DNA from: Sulfurimonas sp.
GTDB lineage: Bacteria; Campylobacterota; Campylobacteria; Campylobacterales; Sulfurimonadaceae
DNA: 16,304 nt
Reading direction: 5' to 3'
Assembly: GCA_021157665.1 (NCBI GenBank)
Contig: JAGGWE010000201.1
Location: 1 to 16,304, forward strand
Positions 7,448 to 14,968 of this stretch are shown here, one piece after another. The notes beneath the pieces were generated by a model that was given only the letters and a program-made list of their open reading frames with translations, searched no databases and was not told where the DNA came from. Position 1 is the first letter of the stretch; each line of letters opens with the position of its first letter. Made by a program: the position numbers and the translations under genes.

Positions 7448-8497
7448 ATGCAAGTAAATATTCCTTTAAAAAAAGTTATAGATAATTCATACGATATAAC
7501 TATTGATACAATTCCGACGACTTATTTTGATACGAAAGTAGCAATAATAACTAATCCAAAAGTAGCAGGATTACATCTTGGACACCTTCTTACTAAGATA
7601 ACAGCAAAAGAACTTTATATCATTACAGTACCCGATGGTGAAGAGTATAAAAATCAAGATAGTATAGATTTGATTTTAGAATCACTTTTTAATCATCGTT
7701 TTAATCGTAAGTCTATGTTGATAGCTTTTGGTGGAGGTGTTATAGGTGATATGACAGGTTATGTTTCGAGTATTTATCAAAGAGGAATAGATTTTATTCA
7801 AATTCCAACTACTCTTCTTTCACAGGTTGATGCAAGTGTTGGTGGTAAAACTGGGATGAATAACTCTTATGGTAAAAATCTTGTTGGTGCATTTCATCAG
7901 CCTCGTGGAGTATATATTGACCCATATTTTTTAACAACTTTAGCATCTCGTGAATTTGGTGCTGGTGTTGCTGAAATAGTAAAAATGGCAGTTACTTTTA
8001 ACAAAACTTTTTTTGAATTTTTAGAGAGTGCTAATCTTAAAAATCCAGATATTTTAGAAGATGTAATAAAACAAGCAGTTCAAACAAAAGCTGATGTTGT
8101 AGCTAAAGATGAGAAAGAAAATGGAATTAGAGCTGCTCTAAACTATGGTCATACTTTTGGACATGTAGTAGAAAATGAAACAAAATATAAAAAATATTTA
8201 CATGGTGAAGCTGTAGCTATTGGGATGGTTATGGCAAATAACACTTCTATAAAGATGGGTTTAATGAGTAGTGATGAAGCTATAAGAGTAAAACTACTTT
8301 TAGAAAAATACAATCTTCCTACAAATTATAATGTCGAAAATGAAGTTGATTTTTATGAAACTTTTTATCTTGATAAAAAAAGTTCTGATTCTAAAATAAC
8401 TTTTATTCTTCCTGTTGGTATAGGTGATGTTAAAATTACTGATGAGTGTGAAAGAGAAGTTCTTTTATCTGTTTTAAATGAATTTGGAACAGATTAA
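7448..8497 (+). CDS. aroB: 3-dehydroquinate synthase AroB
   Basis: AroB converts DAHP to 3-dehydroquinate, the second step of the shikimate pathway, using NAD+ and a divalent metal. In the 349-residue protein the NAD site is AFGGGVIGDMTGY (93-105), the IPTTLLSQVDASVGGKTG segment is at 119-136, and the metal ligands are Glu176 (in GVAEIVK), His235 (in NYGHTFGH) and His252 (in LHGEAV). Length is usual for the family. The ATG at 7448 is the first of block two; GGATAGATA precedes it closely. Its stop overlaps the start of the MscS gene by one base (TAATG), so the two are translationally coupled. Confidence 0.97.
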   Translation: MQVNIPLKKVIDNSYDITIDTIPTTYFDTKVAIITNPKVAGLHLGHLLTKITAKELYIITVPDGEEYKNQDSIDLILESLFNHRFNRKSMLIAFGGGVIGDMTGYVSSIYQRGIDFIQIPTTLLSQVDASVGGKTGMNNSYGKNLVGAFHQPRGVYIDPYFLTTLASREFGAGVAEIVKMAVTFNKTFFEFLESANLKNPDILEDVIKQAVQTKADVVAKDEKENGIRAALNYGHTFGHVVENETKYKKYLHGEAVAIGMVMANNTSIKMGLMSSDEAIRVKLLLEKYNLPTNYNVENEVDFYETFYLDKKSSDSKITFILPVGIGDVKITDECEREVLLSVLNEFGTD

Positions 8498-10143
8498 TGA
8501 ATAAAATATTATTATTATTATTATTTTTATTTTTAACTTCGGTATTATTATCTGAAGATAAACTACCTACCTCTAGTGAATTACAAAAAATTGTTGACTT
8601 AAAAGAGCAAGAAAGAGTGGATGAAAAAAGAAAAAATGATATTGCTAAATATTTAGTCGATTTAGAACAGATTGAACTTAAAATTGATGAAGAAAAAGTA
8701 TGGATGAAAAGTTATGCGTCATATATGACATCTTTAGATATTAGAGATAAACTTGAAACAATAAAAAGTAGAATTAAATATTTACAAAAAAAAGGTAAAT
8801 CTATAGTTGAATTAGATGAACTAAATGCGCTTATCTCTAAGGAAAAAATATTAGCAGCACAAATAGAAAAATTAGAAGAGAAGGGTAGTGCTCCATTTTC
8901 TAAGTTATTGACACCTCCTGAGATTAAAGAATCAACAGAGATTTCAAATCCGATAGAAATTTTTGAGGGTATATCTTTGATAAAAACTCAAAATGCAGAT
9001 TTTAACGATTATATCTCAAAAAAAGAGAAACTTTCTGAATTGATTATATTGCTTAGAAAAGAAAACTCTATCTATAAAGAGATCCAAAAGATAGATATAG
9101 AAGAAAAATATATAGAACATTATAATTCAAAACAAAAAGAATTAAAAAGATTTGAAACTGCATTTGATACTATGAATGTTACTTCAGAGATTTATCAAAA
9201 GAGATTAGAGATTATAGAGGTAGGGATAAATAAAGATATAGAGAAACAGATATATAGACTTATTAATATAGGTGTAATTATACTTGTTTTATTTATTATT
9301 TTCTTTTTATTAAAGCTTGTAGTTAAAAAATATATTACAGATAATGAACGATTTTATATGGCAAATAAAATTATTACATTTACAAATGTAACACTAATTA
9401 TTTTAATTTTATTTTTTAATTATATTGAAAATGTAAGTTATCTTGTTACGATTTTGGGTTTTGCCTCTGCTGGTATTGCGATTGCAATGAAAGACTGGTT
9501 TATGTCGATTCTTGGTTGGCTTGTGATAGTGTTTGGTGGCAGTATTCATGTTGGAGATAGAATTCGTGTTGATATGGATGGTATGAGATATGTTGGTGAT
9601 GTTATGGATATTTCACTTCTTCGCATGACAATTTTAGAAGATATAACACTAACAACTATTATTCAAAATAGAAGAGCAGGTAGAATTATTTTTGTTCCAA
9701 ATAATTATATTTTCACTCGTATGATAGCTAACTATACTCATAGTTCTCTAAAAACAGTTTGGGATGGTGTTAAGATAACTATTACATTTGATTCAAATCA
9801 TAAAAAAGCGATGCATATAGCTAAAGAGATAACAAGAAAATACTCTAAAGGTTATACTGATATAACGAGAAAACAATTAAATAAACTTAGAAATAATTAT
9901 AGTCTTAAAAATACAAATGTTGAACCTAGAATTTTTTCATTTATAGATTTAAATGGTATAACTATTGATTCTTGGTACTTGACAAATGCCTATGCAACAC
10001 TTACACTTAGAAGTGTTATTTCGCTTGAGATAGTTGATGCTTTTAATGCTGAAGATGATATAACTATTGCATACCCTACTCAAAAGCTTCATATTCAAAC
10101 AGAAAAAAGAGTAGCACCTTTTGATGAAAATAAGATAGTTTAG
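8497..10143 (+). CDS. MscS-family mechanosensitive ion channel with long periplasmic coiled coil
   Basis: MscS-type channels open under membrane tension to release solutes after osmotic downshock. The 548 residues comprise a signal peptide (1-19), a charged coiled-coil region (about 25-250) presumably in the periplasm, hydrophobic helices at 254-275 and 293-309, and the pore-lining helix with the gly/ala-rich LGFASAGIAIAMKDW (320-334), followed by the MscS beta domain (HVGDRIRV 351-358, IIFVPNNYIF 397-406) and a cytoplasmic alpha/beta domain to the end. This is larger than E. coli MscS (286 residues) and resembles the long-N-terminus subfamily. The final mscS stop directly abuts the mtaB ATG (TAGATG), and its start overlaps the aroB stop. 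Which signal the periplasmic part senses is unknown. Confidence 0.9.
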   Translation: MNKILLLLLFLFLTSVLLSEDKLPTSSELQKIVDLKEQERVDEKRKNDIAKYLVDLEQIELKIDEEKVWMKSYASYMTSLDIRDKLETIKSRIKYLQKKGKSIVELDELNALISKEKILAAQIEKLEEKGSAPFSKLLTPPEIKESTEISNPIEIFEGISLIKTQNADFNDYISKKEKLSELIILLRKENSIYKEIQKIDIEEKYIEHYNSKQKELKRFETAFDTMNVTSEIYQKRLEIIEVGINKDIEKQIYRLINIGVIILVLFIIFFLLKLVVKKYITDNERFYMANKIITFTNVTLIILILFFNYIENVSYLVTILGFASAGIAIAMKDWFMSILGWLVIVFGGSIHVGDRIRVDMDGMRYVGDVMDISLLRMTILEDITLTTIIQNRRAGRIIFVPNNYIFTRMIANYTHSSLKTVWDGVKITITFDSNHKKAMHIAKEITRKYSKGYTDITRKQLNKLRNNYSLKNTNVEPRIFSFIDLNGITIDSWYLTNAYATLTLRSVISLEIVDAFNAEDDITIAYPTQKLHIQTEKRVAPFDENKIV

Positions 10144-11391
10144 ATGAAAAAAAAAGTTTTTTTTAAAACATTTGGTTGTCGAACAAATCTTTATGACTCT
10201 CAAGTTATGATGAGTTCTATGAAAGATTTTGAAGTTACACAAAATGAATCTGAAGCTGATACAATAGTTATAAACTCATGTACTGTTACAAATGGGGCAG
10301 ATACTCATGTTCGTTCATATATATCTCATATAGAAAAAACAAGTGATGCAAAAATTTTTTTAACTGGTTGTGGTGCTCATACTAAGGGTGAAAAATTACT
10401 TAGTGAAAATAGAGTTCATGGGGTTTTTGGTCAGAGTGAAAAAGAGAAAATAGATTTACTTCTTACTCAAGAGAAACCTTTTTATAACCCCGGTGATTTA
10501 AATCATATAGATAAAAATCTTGTTGATAATTTTATTGGTAAGAGTAGGGCTTTTATTAAAATTCAAGAGGGTTGTAATTTTAGATGTTCATATTGTATTA
10601 TCCCTTTTGTTCGTGGTGATGCTCGAAGTATGGATGAATCTCGTATATTAGAACAGATTACAAGACTTGCGTCAAATGGTTTTGGTGAGTTTGTTTTAAC
10701 TGGGACAAATGTTGGTAGTTATGGTCAAGATACTAAAACATCTTTAGCAAAACTTATGAAGCATATCTCTCAGATTAGAGGAGTTCGTAGAATAAGATTG
10801 GGGAGTGTTGAACCAGTTCAGATTTCAGATGAATTTAAAGAGATACTTGATGAACCATGGTTTGAAAAGCATATGCATATAGCATTGCAACATACATCTC
10901 CAACTATGTTAAAACTTATGAATAGAAGAAATGTATATAAACAAGATAGAGAACTGTTTGAACTTTTAGCAGATAAAGGGTTTGCTATTGGAACTGATTT
11001 TATAACTGGTCATCCTGGTGAGAGTGAAGAACTTTGGCTTGAGGCTATGAAAAATGCAAAAGATTTACCTTTAACACATTTACACTCCTTTACTTACTCA
11101 AAAAGAGATGGCACGCCATCTGCTCATATGAAACCAGAGGTAAATGGTAAGGTGGCAAAACAAAGGCTTCATGAGATTGAAACTCTTGTAAAGAGTAAAA
11201 ACTATGATTTTAGGAAAGCATTTAATGGTGAACTTGAAGTTTTAATAGAGAGTGAAAAAGATGGATTATATTATGGACATGATCAACATTTTAATAAAAT
11301 CATAGTAAAATCAAGTGAAGATTTAAGTGGAAACTGGATAAATATTCAAAATTATGAAATAAGGGAGGATTGTAATTATGCTGAATTCTAA
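10144..11391 (+). CDS. mtaB: MtaB-type tRNA (t6A37) methylthiotransferase
   Basis: MtaB is a radical-SAM enzyme that adds a methylthio group to t6A37 next to the anticodon of ANN-decoding tRNAs. Domains in order: an N-terminal MTTase domain with cluster ligands Cys12, Cys46 and Cys76; the radical SAM core with Cys144, Cys148 and Cys151 (CNFRCSYC); and a shorter TRAM-like C-terminal segment (about 355-415). The FGCRTNLYDSQ start and the CTVTNGAD stretch (46-53) favour MtaB over MiaB or RimO, and 415 residues is a normal length. The ATG abuts the mscS stop, with only a weak ribosome binding site, suggesting reinitiation. Its 3' end overlaps the FtsH-like gene by 14 bp. Confidence 0.94.
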   Translation: MKKKVFFKTFGCRTNLYDSQVMMSSMKDFEVTQNESEADTIVINSCTVTNGADTHVRSYISHIEKTSDAKIFLTGCGAHTKGEKLLSENRVHGVFGQSEKEKIDLLLTQEKPFYNPGDLNHIDKNLVDNFIGKSRAFIKIQEGCNFRCSYCIIPFVRGDARSMDESRILEQITRLASNGFGEFVLTGTNVGSYGQDTKTSLAKLMKHISQIRGVRRIRLGSVEPVQISDEFKEILDEPWFEKHMHIALQHTSPTMLKLMNRRNVYKQDRELFELLADKGFAIGTDFITGHPGESEELWLEAMKNAKDLPLTHLHSFTYSKRDGTPSAHMKPEVNGKVAKQRLHEIETLVKSKNYDFRKAFNGELEVLIESEKDGLYYGHDQHFNKIIVKSSEDLSGNWINIQNYEIREDCNYAEF

Positions 11392-13024
11392 AAGCAATAG
11401 AATAGCACTTTATGTATCAGCTTTTTTTGTTGTAGCACTTGTACTATTTGCTATCTTAAGAGATAATGCTACACAAATAACCTTGAGTGATGCAAATAAA
11501 ATTCTTAATAATCAAAGTGTTAAAAGTGTTGTTGTTACAAAAAAATATGTATATTTAAAAACAGATGAAGATGTTTATAAAGTGGCATCTTCTCAAGTAA
11601 ATCCTAAAATGTTTATAAATTATAAGGTTGAAGTTGGTAGTAGTGCAAATATTATTGTATATTTTCTTTTTGGAGTTTTATTTTTAGGTATAGGTTCTTT
11701 TATTTTTAGGTGGTGGCAAAAGCGAGGAGAATTACCATTTAATCTAGTATCTAAAACTACTAATACCACTGCTAGTGGTGAGTTAAATACTAGAGTTGAA
11801 TCTATTACAAGTGATGTTACATTTTCAGATATTGGTGGAATATCTGATGTGAAAATGGAACTTGAAGAGATAATTGATTTTATGAAAAATCCAAAACGAT
11901 ATAAAAATTTTGGTGCGAGAATGCCAAGGGGTGTCCTTTTAGTTGGTCCTCCAGGTGTTGGTAAAACTATGATAGCAAAAGCTGTTGCACATGAAGCAGG
12001 AGTTCCTTTTTACTATCAAAGTGGAGCTTCATTTGTTCAGATTTATGTTGGAATGGGTGCTAAAAGAGTTCATGAACTTTTTGTAGCTGCTAAAAATAAT
12101 TCACCAGCTATTATATTTATAGATGAGATAGATGCTGTTGGTAAAAAAAGAGATGGACAACGAAATGATGAAAGAGAAGCTACTTTAAATCAGCTTTTAA
12201 CAGAGATGGATGGTTTTGAGGGTTCAAGTGGTATTATTGTTCTTGCAGCTACAAATAAGGTAGATGTTCTTGATGAGGCACTTCTTCGTGCTGGTAGATT
12301 TGATAGAAGAGTTTTTGTTGAACTTCCAACTAAAAGAGAGAGACAATCAATTCTTTCAAAGTATCTTGTAAAAGTACCAAATGAAGTTGATGTAAAAGTT
12401 GTAGCAAATATGACTGTTGGTTTTAATGGAGCTTCATTAGCTGCTCTTGTAAATGAAGCGGCACTTTTATCTTTACGACAACATGATTTTCATGTAACGA
12501 TTGAACATTTTCATCAAGTAAAAGATAAGGTTATGTTTGGAAAAAGAAAGTTACAAATACTAAGTGAGAGACAAAAGCAGTATCGGGTAACTTATCAAGC
12601 TGGTAAAGTTGTGAGTGCTACATATTTTGATTTACCGTTTGAAAAATTGATGTTATCAAGTGAGAAATTAACACCTAGTATTAATGAACCACTTATTAAG
12701 CATGAATTAGAGTCTAGAGTTAAAATGCTTTTAGCTGGAATTGTGGCATGTGCGATTCGATTTAATGAGCATCCAAGTAGTGCAAAAAATGACTTAGATG
12801 AAGCAAAAGATTTGATTACTAAGATGTTAAATGAGTATGGTATGGGTAAATCACTTATAAAAACTAAAGATGAAGAGATAACTCTTATGAATAGACTTTA
12901 TGGTGAATGTATGACACTTATTAACTCTATGAATGAAGTTATGCAAAAGGTTGAAATTGTACTTTATGAGAGAGAAAGTATCACAAAAAGTGAAGTTAAA
13001 AAGTATTTAGATGAAATTTTATAG
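11378..13024 (+). CDS. FtsH-like membrane AAA+ ATPase, predicted protease-inactive
   Basis: The overall FtsH plan is present: membrane helices at about 9-27 and 92-111 bracket a small periplasmic domain, then the AAA+ module with Walker A GPPGVGKT (190-197), pore loop FVQIYVG (219-225), Walker B IIFIDEID (245-252), the second region of homology ATNKVDVLDEALLRAGRFDR (291-310) and arginine fingers Arg304/Arg307. In the C-terminal domain the zinc motif HEAGH is replaced, without a gap, by YQAGK (406-410), while Asp472 in KNDLDEA is kept. At 548 residues it is shorter than standard FtsH (about 640). I infer an ATP-driven membrane-protein remodeller or chaperone, not a protease; a true FtsH should lie elsewhere. 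The start has AAGGGAGG nine bases upstream and lies inside mtaB. The stop overlaps bioV by 14 bp. Confidence 0.9.
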   Translation: MLNSKSNRIALYVSAFFVVALVLFAILRDNATQITLSDANKILNNQSVKSVVVTKKYVYLKTDEDVYKVASSQVNPKMFINYKVEVGSSANIIVYFLFGVLFLGIGSFIFRWWQKRGELPFNLVSKTTNTTASGELNTRVESITSDVTFSDIGGISDVKMELEEIIDFMKNPKRYKNFGARMPRGVLLVGPPGVGKTMIAKAVAHEAGVPFYYQSGASFVQIYVGMGAKRVHELFVAAKNNSPAIIFIDEIDAVGKKRDGQRNDEREATLNQLLTEMDGFEGSSGIIVLAATNKVDVLDEALLRAGRFDRRVFVELPTKRERQSILSKYLVKVPNEVDVKVVANMTVGFNGASLAALVNEAALLSLRQHDFHVTIEHFHQVKDKVMFGKRKLQILSERQKQYRVTYQAGKVVSATYFDLPFEKLMLSSEKLTPSINEPLIKHELESRVKMLLAGIVACAIRFNEHPSSAKNDLDEAKDLITKMLNEYGMGKSLIKTKDEEITLMNRLYGECMTLINSMNEVMQKVEIVLYERESITKSEVKKYLDEIL

Positions 13025-13568
13025 CGGATTTTCTTTAAAAAATGAGATCTGTTTTTTTAAAGATTTCATAAAAGAATCTAAATATACAGTTTGTGGATTT
13101 AGTTATGGAGCGATAAAAGCTTTTTCTTATGTGAAAGAACAATTGGCATGTGGAAATAGGGTTGATACTTTGCAACTATTTTCACCAGCTTTTTTTCAAA
13201 CTAAATCAGATAAATTTAAAAGGCTTCAAGTTTTATCTTATACAAAAAGTAAAGATAAGTATCTTTCTCAGTTTATAGATGGATGTTTTTTTCCACACCC
13301 CAAGAGTACTTCCTCGCTATCGCTCACAGCGCATGCCAAGAAAGATTTACAACATACGCAGACAAGGGTTGAAGAACTTAATGAATTATTGAATTTTCAA
13401 TGGAATCAAAATGATTTACAAGATTTAGTAGAAAAGGGTGTAATTATTGAAGTTTATCTTGGTGAAAAAGATATGATTATAGATGTAGAATCAGCAAGAG
13501 AATTTTTTTTACAAGTATCAACAGTAACTTACATAAAAAATGCAAATCATTTTTTACAAATAAATTAA
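13011..13568 (+). CDS. bioV: BioV-type pimeloyl-ACP methyl ester esterase
   Basis: BioV hydrolyses pimeloyl-ACP methyl ester so that the pimeloyl chain enters biotin synthesis, the step done by BioH in E. coli. The 185-residue alpha/beta hydrolase has the nucleophile Ser31 in GFSYGA (29-34), a probable Asp154 in LGEKDMIID, and His180 in NANHFLQ; the MKFYSGF start is family-like. The start at 13011 overlaps the FtsH-like gene by 14 bp, and the ribosome binding site is weak. Residues 99-110 are encoded by a GC-rich 36-bp segment with unusual codons (TCC, TCG, CTC, GCG, GCC) flanked by CCAAGA repeats; deleting it leaves a smooth sequence. The reading frame survives, so the enzyme may still work. 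Assignment rests on my memory of the family. Confidence 0.8.
   Translation: MKFYSGFSLKNEICFFKDFIKESKYTVCGFSYGAIKAFSYVKEQLACGNRVDTLQLFSPAFFQTKSDKFKRLQVLSYTKSKDKYLSQFIDGCFFPHPKSTSSLSLTAHAKKDLQHTQTRVEELNELLNFQWNQNDLQDLVEKGVIIEVYLGEKDMIIDVESAREFFLQVSTVTYIKNANHFLQIN
13300..13341 (+). repeat. GC-rich 36-bp in-frame insertion flanked by 6-bp direct repeats in bioV
   Basis: CCAAGA occurs at 13300-13305 and again at 13336-13341, exactly 36 bp apart. The segment between and including one copy has 20 G/C of 36 bases, far above the surrounding AT-rich sequence. It contains a TCGCTA-TCGCTC tandem (13315-13326) and a small CGCT-CAC-AGCG hairpin (13321-13331). The structure resembles a mini-insertion with a target-site duplication. 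Origin is inferred. Confidence 0.5.
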
Positions 13569-13584
13569 AGGAAAACATTAAATT

Positions 13585-14118
13585 ATGGCAGAGATAAAAA
13601 TAGGCGTAATAACAGCAAGTGATAGAGCAAGTAAAGGGATATACGAAGATATTTCAGGTGTAGCGATTCAAGATACAATGAAAGATTATTTAACGAGTGA
13701 GTTTGAGATAGTATATAGATGTATTCCTGATGAACAAGATATACTTGAAAATACTATGAAAGAGTTATGTGATAAAGCAGGGTGCTGTTTAGTTGTTACA
13801 ACTGGTGGAACAGGACCAGCTCTAAGAGATGTAACCCCTGAAGCTACCCAAAATGTATGTGAGAAGATGATGCCTGGTTTTGGTGAACTAATGCGTCAAG
13901 TAAGTTTACAATATGTTCCAACAGCAATTTTATCTCGTCAAACAGCAGGGATTAGAGGTAGAAGTTTAATTATAAATTTACCAGGAAAACCAAAATCTAT
14001 CCGTGAGTGTTTAGATGCAGTTTTTCCAGCTGTTCCTTACTGTATAGATTTGATCGAGGGTCCATTTCTTGAGACAAATGAGGAGGTTATAAAAGCATTT
14101 CGTCCTAAGGCTAAATAG
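13585..14118 (+). CDS. mog: Molybdopterin adenylyltransferase MogA
   Basis: MogA adenylylates molybdopterin before molybdate insertion in molybdenum-cofactor synthesis. The 177-residue protein aligns closely with E. coli MogA from memory: ITASDRAS (9-16), Asp49 in IPDEQ, the TTGGTGPALRDVTPEAT segment (72-88) with Asp82, MPGFGELMRQ (96-105), and NLPGKPKSIRECL (131-143). It lacks a short insert seen in the E. coli protein near the C-terminus (after residue 145). AAAGGA (13567-13572) lies 12 bases before the ATG, in the 16-bp gap after bioV. The cofactor would serve periplasmic reductases such as nitrate or polysulfide reductase, which is inference. The last 8 bp overlap the convergent xth gene. 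Confidence 0.95.
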   Translation: MAEIKIGVITASDRASKGIYEDISGVAIQDTMKDYLTSEFEIVYRCIPDEQDILENTMKELCDKAGCCLVVTTGGTGPALRDVTPEATQNVCEKMMPGFGELMRQVSLQYVPTAILSRQTAGIRGRSLIINLPGKPKSIRECLDAVFPAVPYCIDLIEGPFLETNEEVIKAFRPKAK

Positions 14119-14887
14119 AGATTCTAATCCCAACAGGGCAGTGATCTGACCCTGTTATCTCATCTAATATAAAAGCATCTTCTAAATTTTCAGCTAAATC
14201 TTCAGAGATGAAAAAATAGTCGATTCTCCAACCAACATTTTTAACTCGAGCTCCTGAACGGTATGACCACCAACTATATTTATCAGCTTCATCACCATTT
14301 ACATATCTAAATGTATCAATATATCCACATGCCAAGAGTTTATCTATCCACTCTCTCTCTTGTGGTAAAAAACCTGATTTTTTAGAGTTTGCTTTTGGGT
14401 TTTTTAAGTCAATCTCACAGTGTGCAGTATTTATATCTCCACAAATAATAATAGATTTTCCATCTTCTTTTAATTTTTCGCAGTAAGTTAGAAAATCATC
14501 ATAAAATTTCATCTTATGAGTCAATCTCTCTTCATCTCTTTGCCCGTTAGGAAAATATACATTAAATAGTACAATATCTCCATAATGAGTCTCAATTATT
14601 CTTCCTTCTGCAGTTATATCTATATCTTGGCATGTGGAGTTATAATCATTTTTAAGAATACTCCAAGTCATAGTTCCACTATAACCTTTTTTAGTTGCTG
14701 AATTTACTAAAATATCTTGATATTTTTTTTCAAATAAATCATCTGGTATCTGCTCTTGTAAAGCTTTTATCTCTTGAAGACATAATATATCTGTTTGACG
14801 CTCATCAATCCATTTAAGTGCTTCTTTATTACCTACAGCACGAATACCGTTTACATTCCATGATATTATTTCTATTGAGTTTGACAT
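14111..14887 (-). CDS. xth: Exodeoxyribonuclease III / AP endonuclease (ExoA/XthA)
   Basis: This enzyme cleaves DNA at abasic sites and degrades 3' ends during base-excision repair. Taking the ATG at 14887, the 258-residue protein has the family residues Asn11 in ISWNVNGIRA, Glu39 in LQEIKA, Tyr111 in NVYFPNG, Asp151 and Asn153 in CGDINTAH, Asp223 in WRIDYF, and Asp248/His249 in GSDHCPVG. A longer frame opens at an ATG at 14926, but that codon lies inside a palindromic repeat, and the extra 13 residues precede the normal family start, so I prefer 14887; AAAGG stands 11 bases upstream. The 3' end overlaps mog by 8 bp (convergent). It may share transcripts with sdhE or have its own promoter. 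Confidence 0.93.
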   Translation of the reverse strand: MSNSIEIISWNVNGIRAVGNKEALKWIDERQTDILCLQEIKALQEQIPDDLFEKKYQDILVNSATKKGYSGTMTWSILKNDYNSTCQDIDITAEGRIIETHYGDIVLFNVYFPNGQRDEERLTHKMKFYDDFLTYCEKLKEDGKSIIICGDINTAHCEIDLKNPKANSKKSGFLPQEREWIDKLLACGYIDTFRYVNGDEADKYSWWSYRSGARVKNVGWRIDYFFISEDLAENLEDAFILDEITGSDHCPVGIRISI

Positions 14888-14919
14888 AAATAATGTTGCC
14901 TTTGAAAGTTTTGTATGAA

Positions 14920-14941
14920 TTCCCATGCTGAAGCATGGGAA
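14920..14941. repeat. REP-like palindrome, 9-bp stem and TGAA loop
   Basis: TTCCCATGC (14920-14928) and GCATGGGAA (14933-14941) are perfect inverted arms around TGAA. It occupies the 81-bp gap between xth and sdhE. From memory, repeats of the form TTCCC-ATGC/ACGC...GGGAAC are widespread REP-type elements in bacteria. The stem lacks a T-run on either strand, so it is not a standard terminator, although it may affect sdhE transcript stability. Confidence 0.7.
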
Positions 14942-14968
14942 CTAGAAGGGAGTATTAAAGTTTAAAAG

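Noticed and set aside
11106..11121. Perfect 7-bp inverted repeat AGATGGC/GCCATCT inside mtaB
   Set aside because: Its loop is only two bases and the codons encode a conserved RDGTPSA segment, so coding constraint and chance explain it.
14328..14337. The 10-mer CATGCCAAGA, seen in bioV (13332-13341), here in xth, and reversed at 14625-14634
   Set aside because: Both xth copies fall in ordinary coding sequence, with no shared flanks to the bioV insertion; treated as coincidence.
14888..14926. N-terminal extension of xth from an ATG at 14926
   Set aside because: The ATG lies in the palindromic repeat, and the extra 13 residues precede the normal family start; the internal ATG at 14887 has a possible ribosome binding site.
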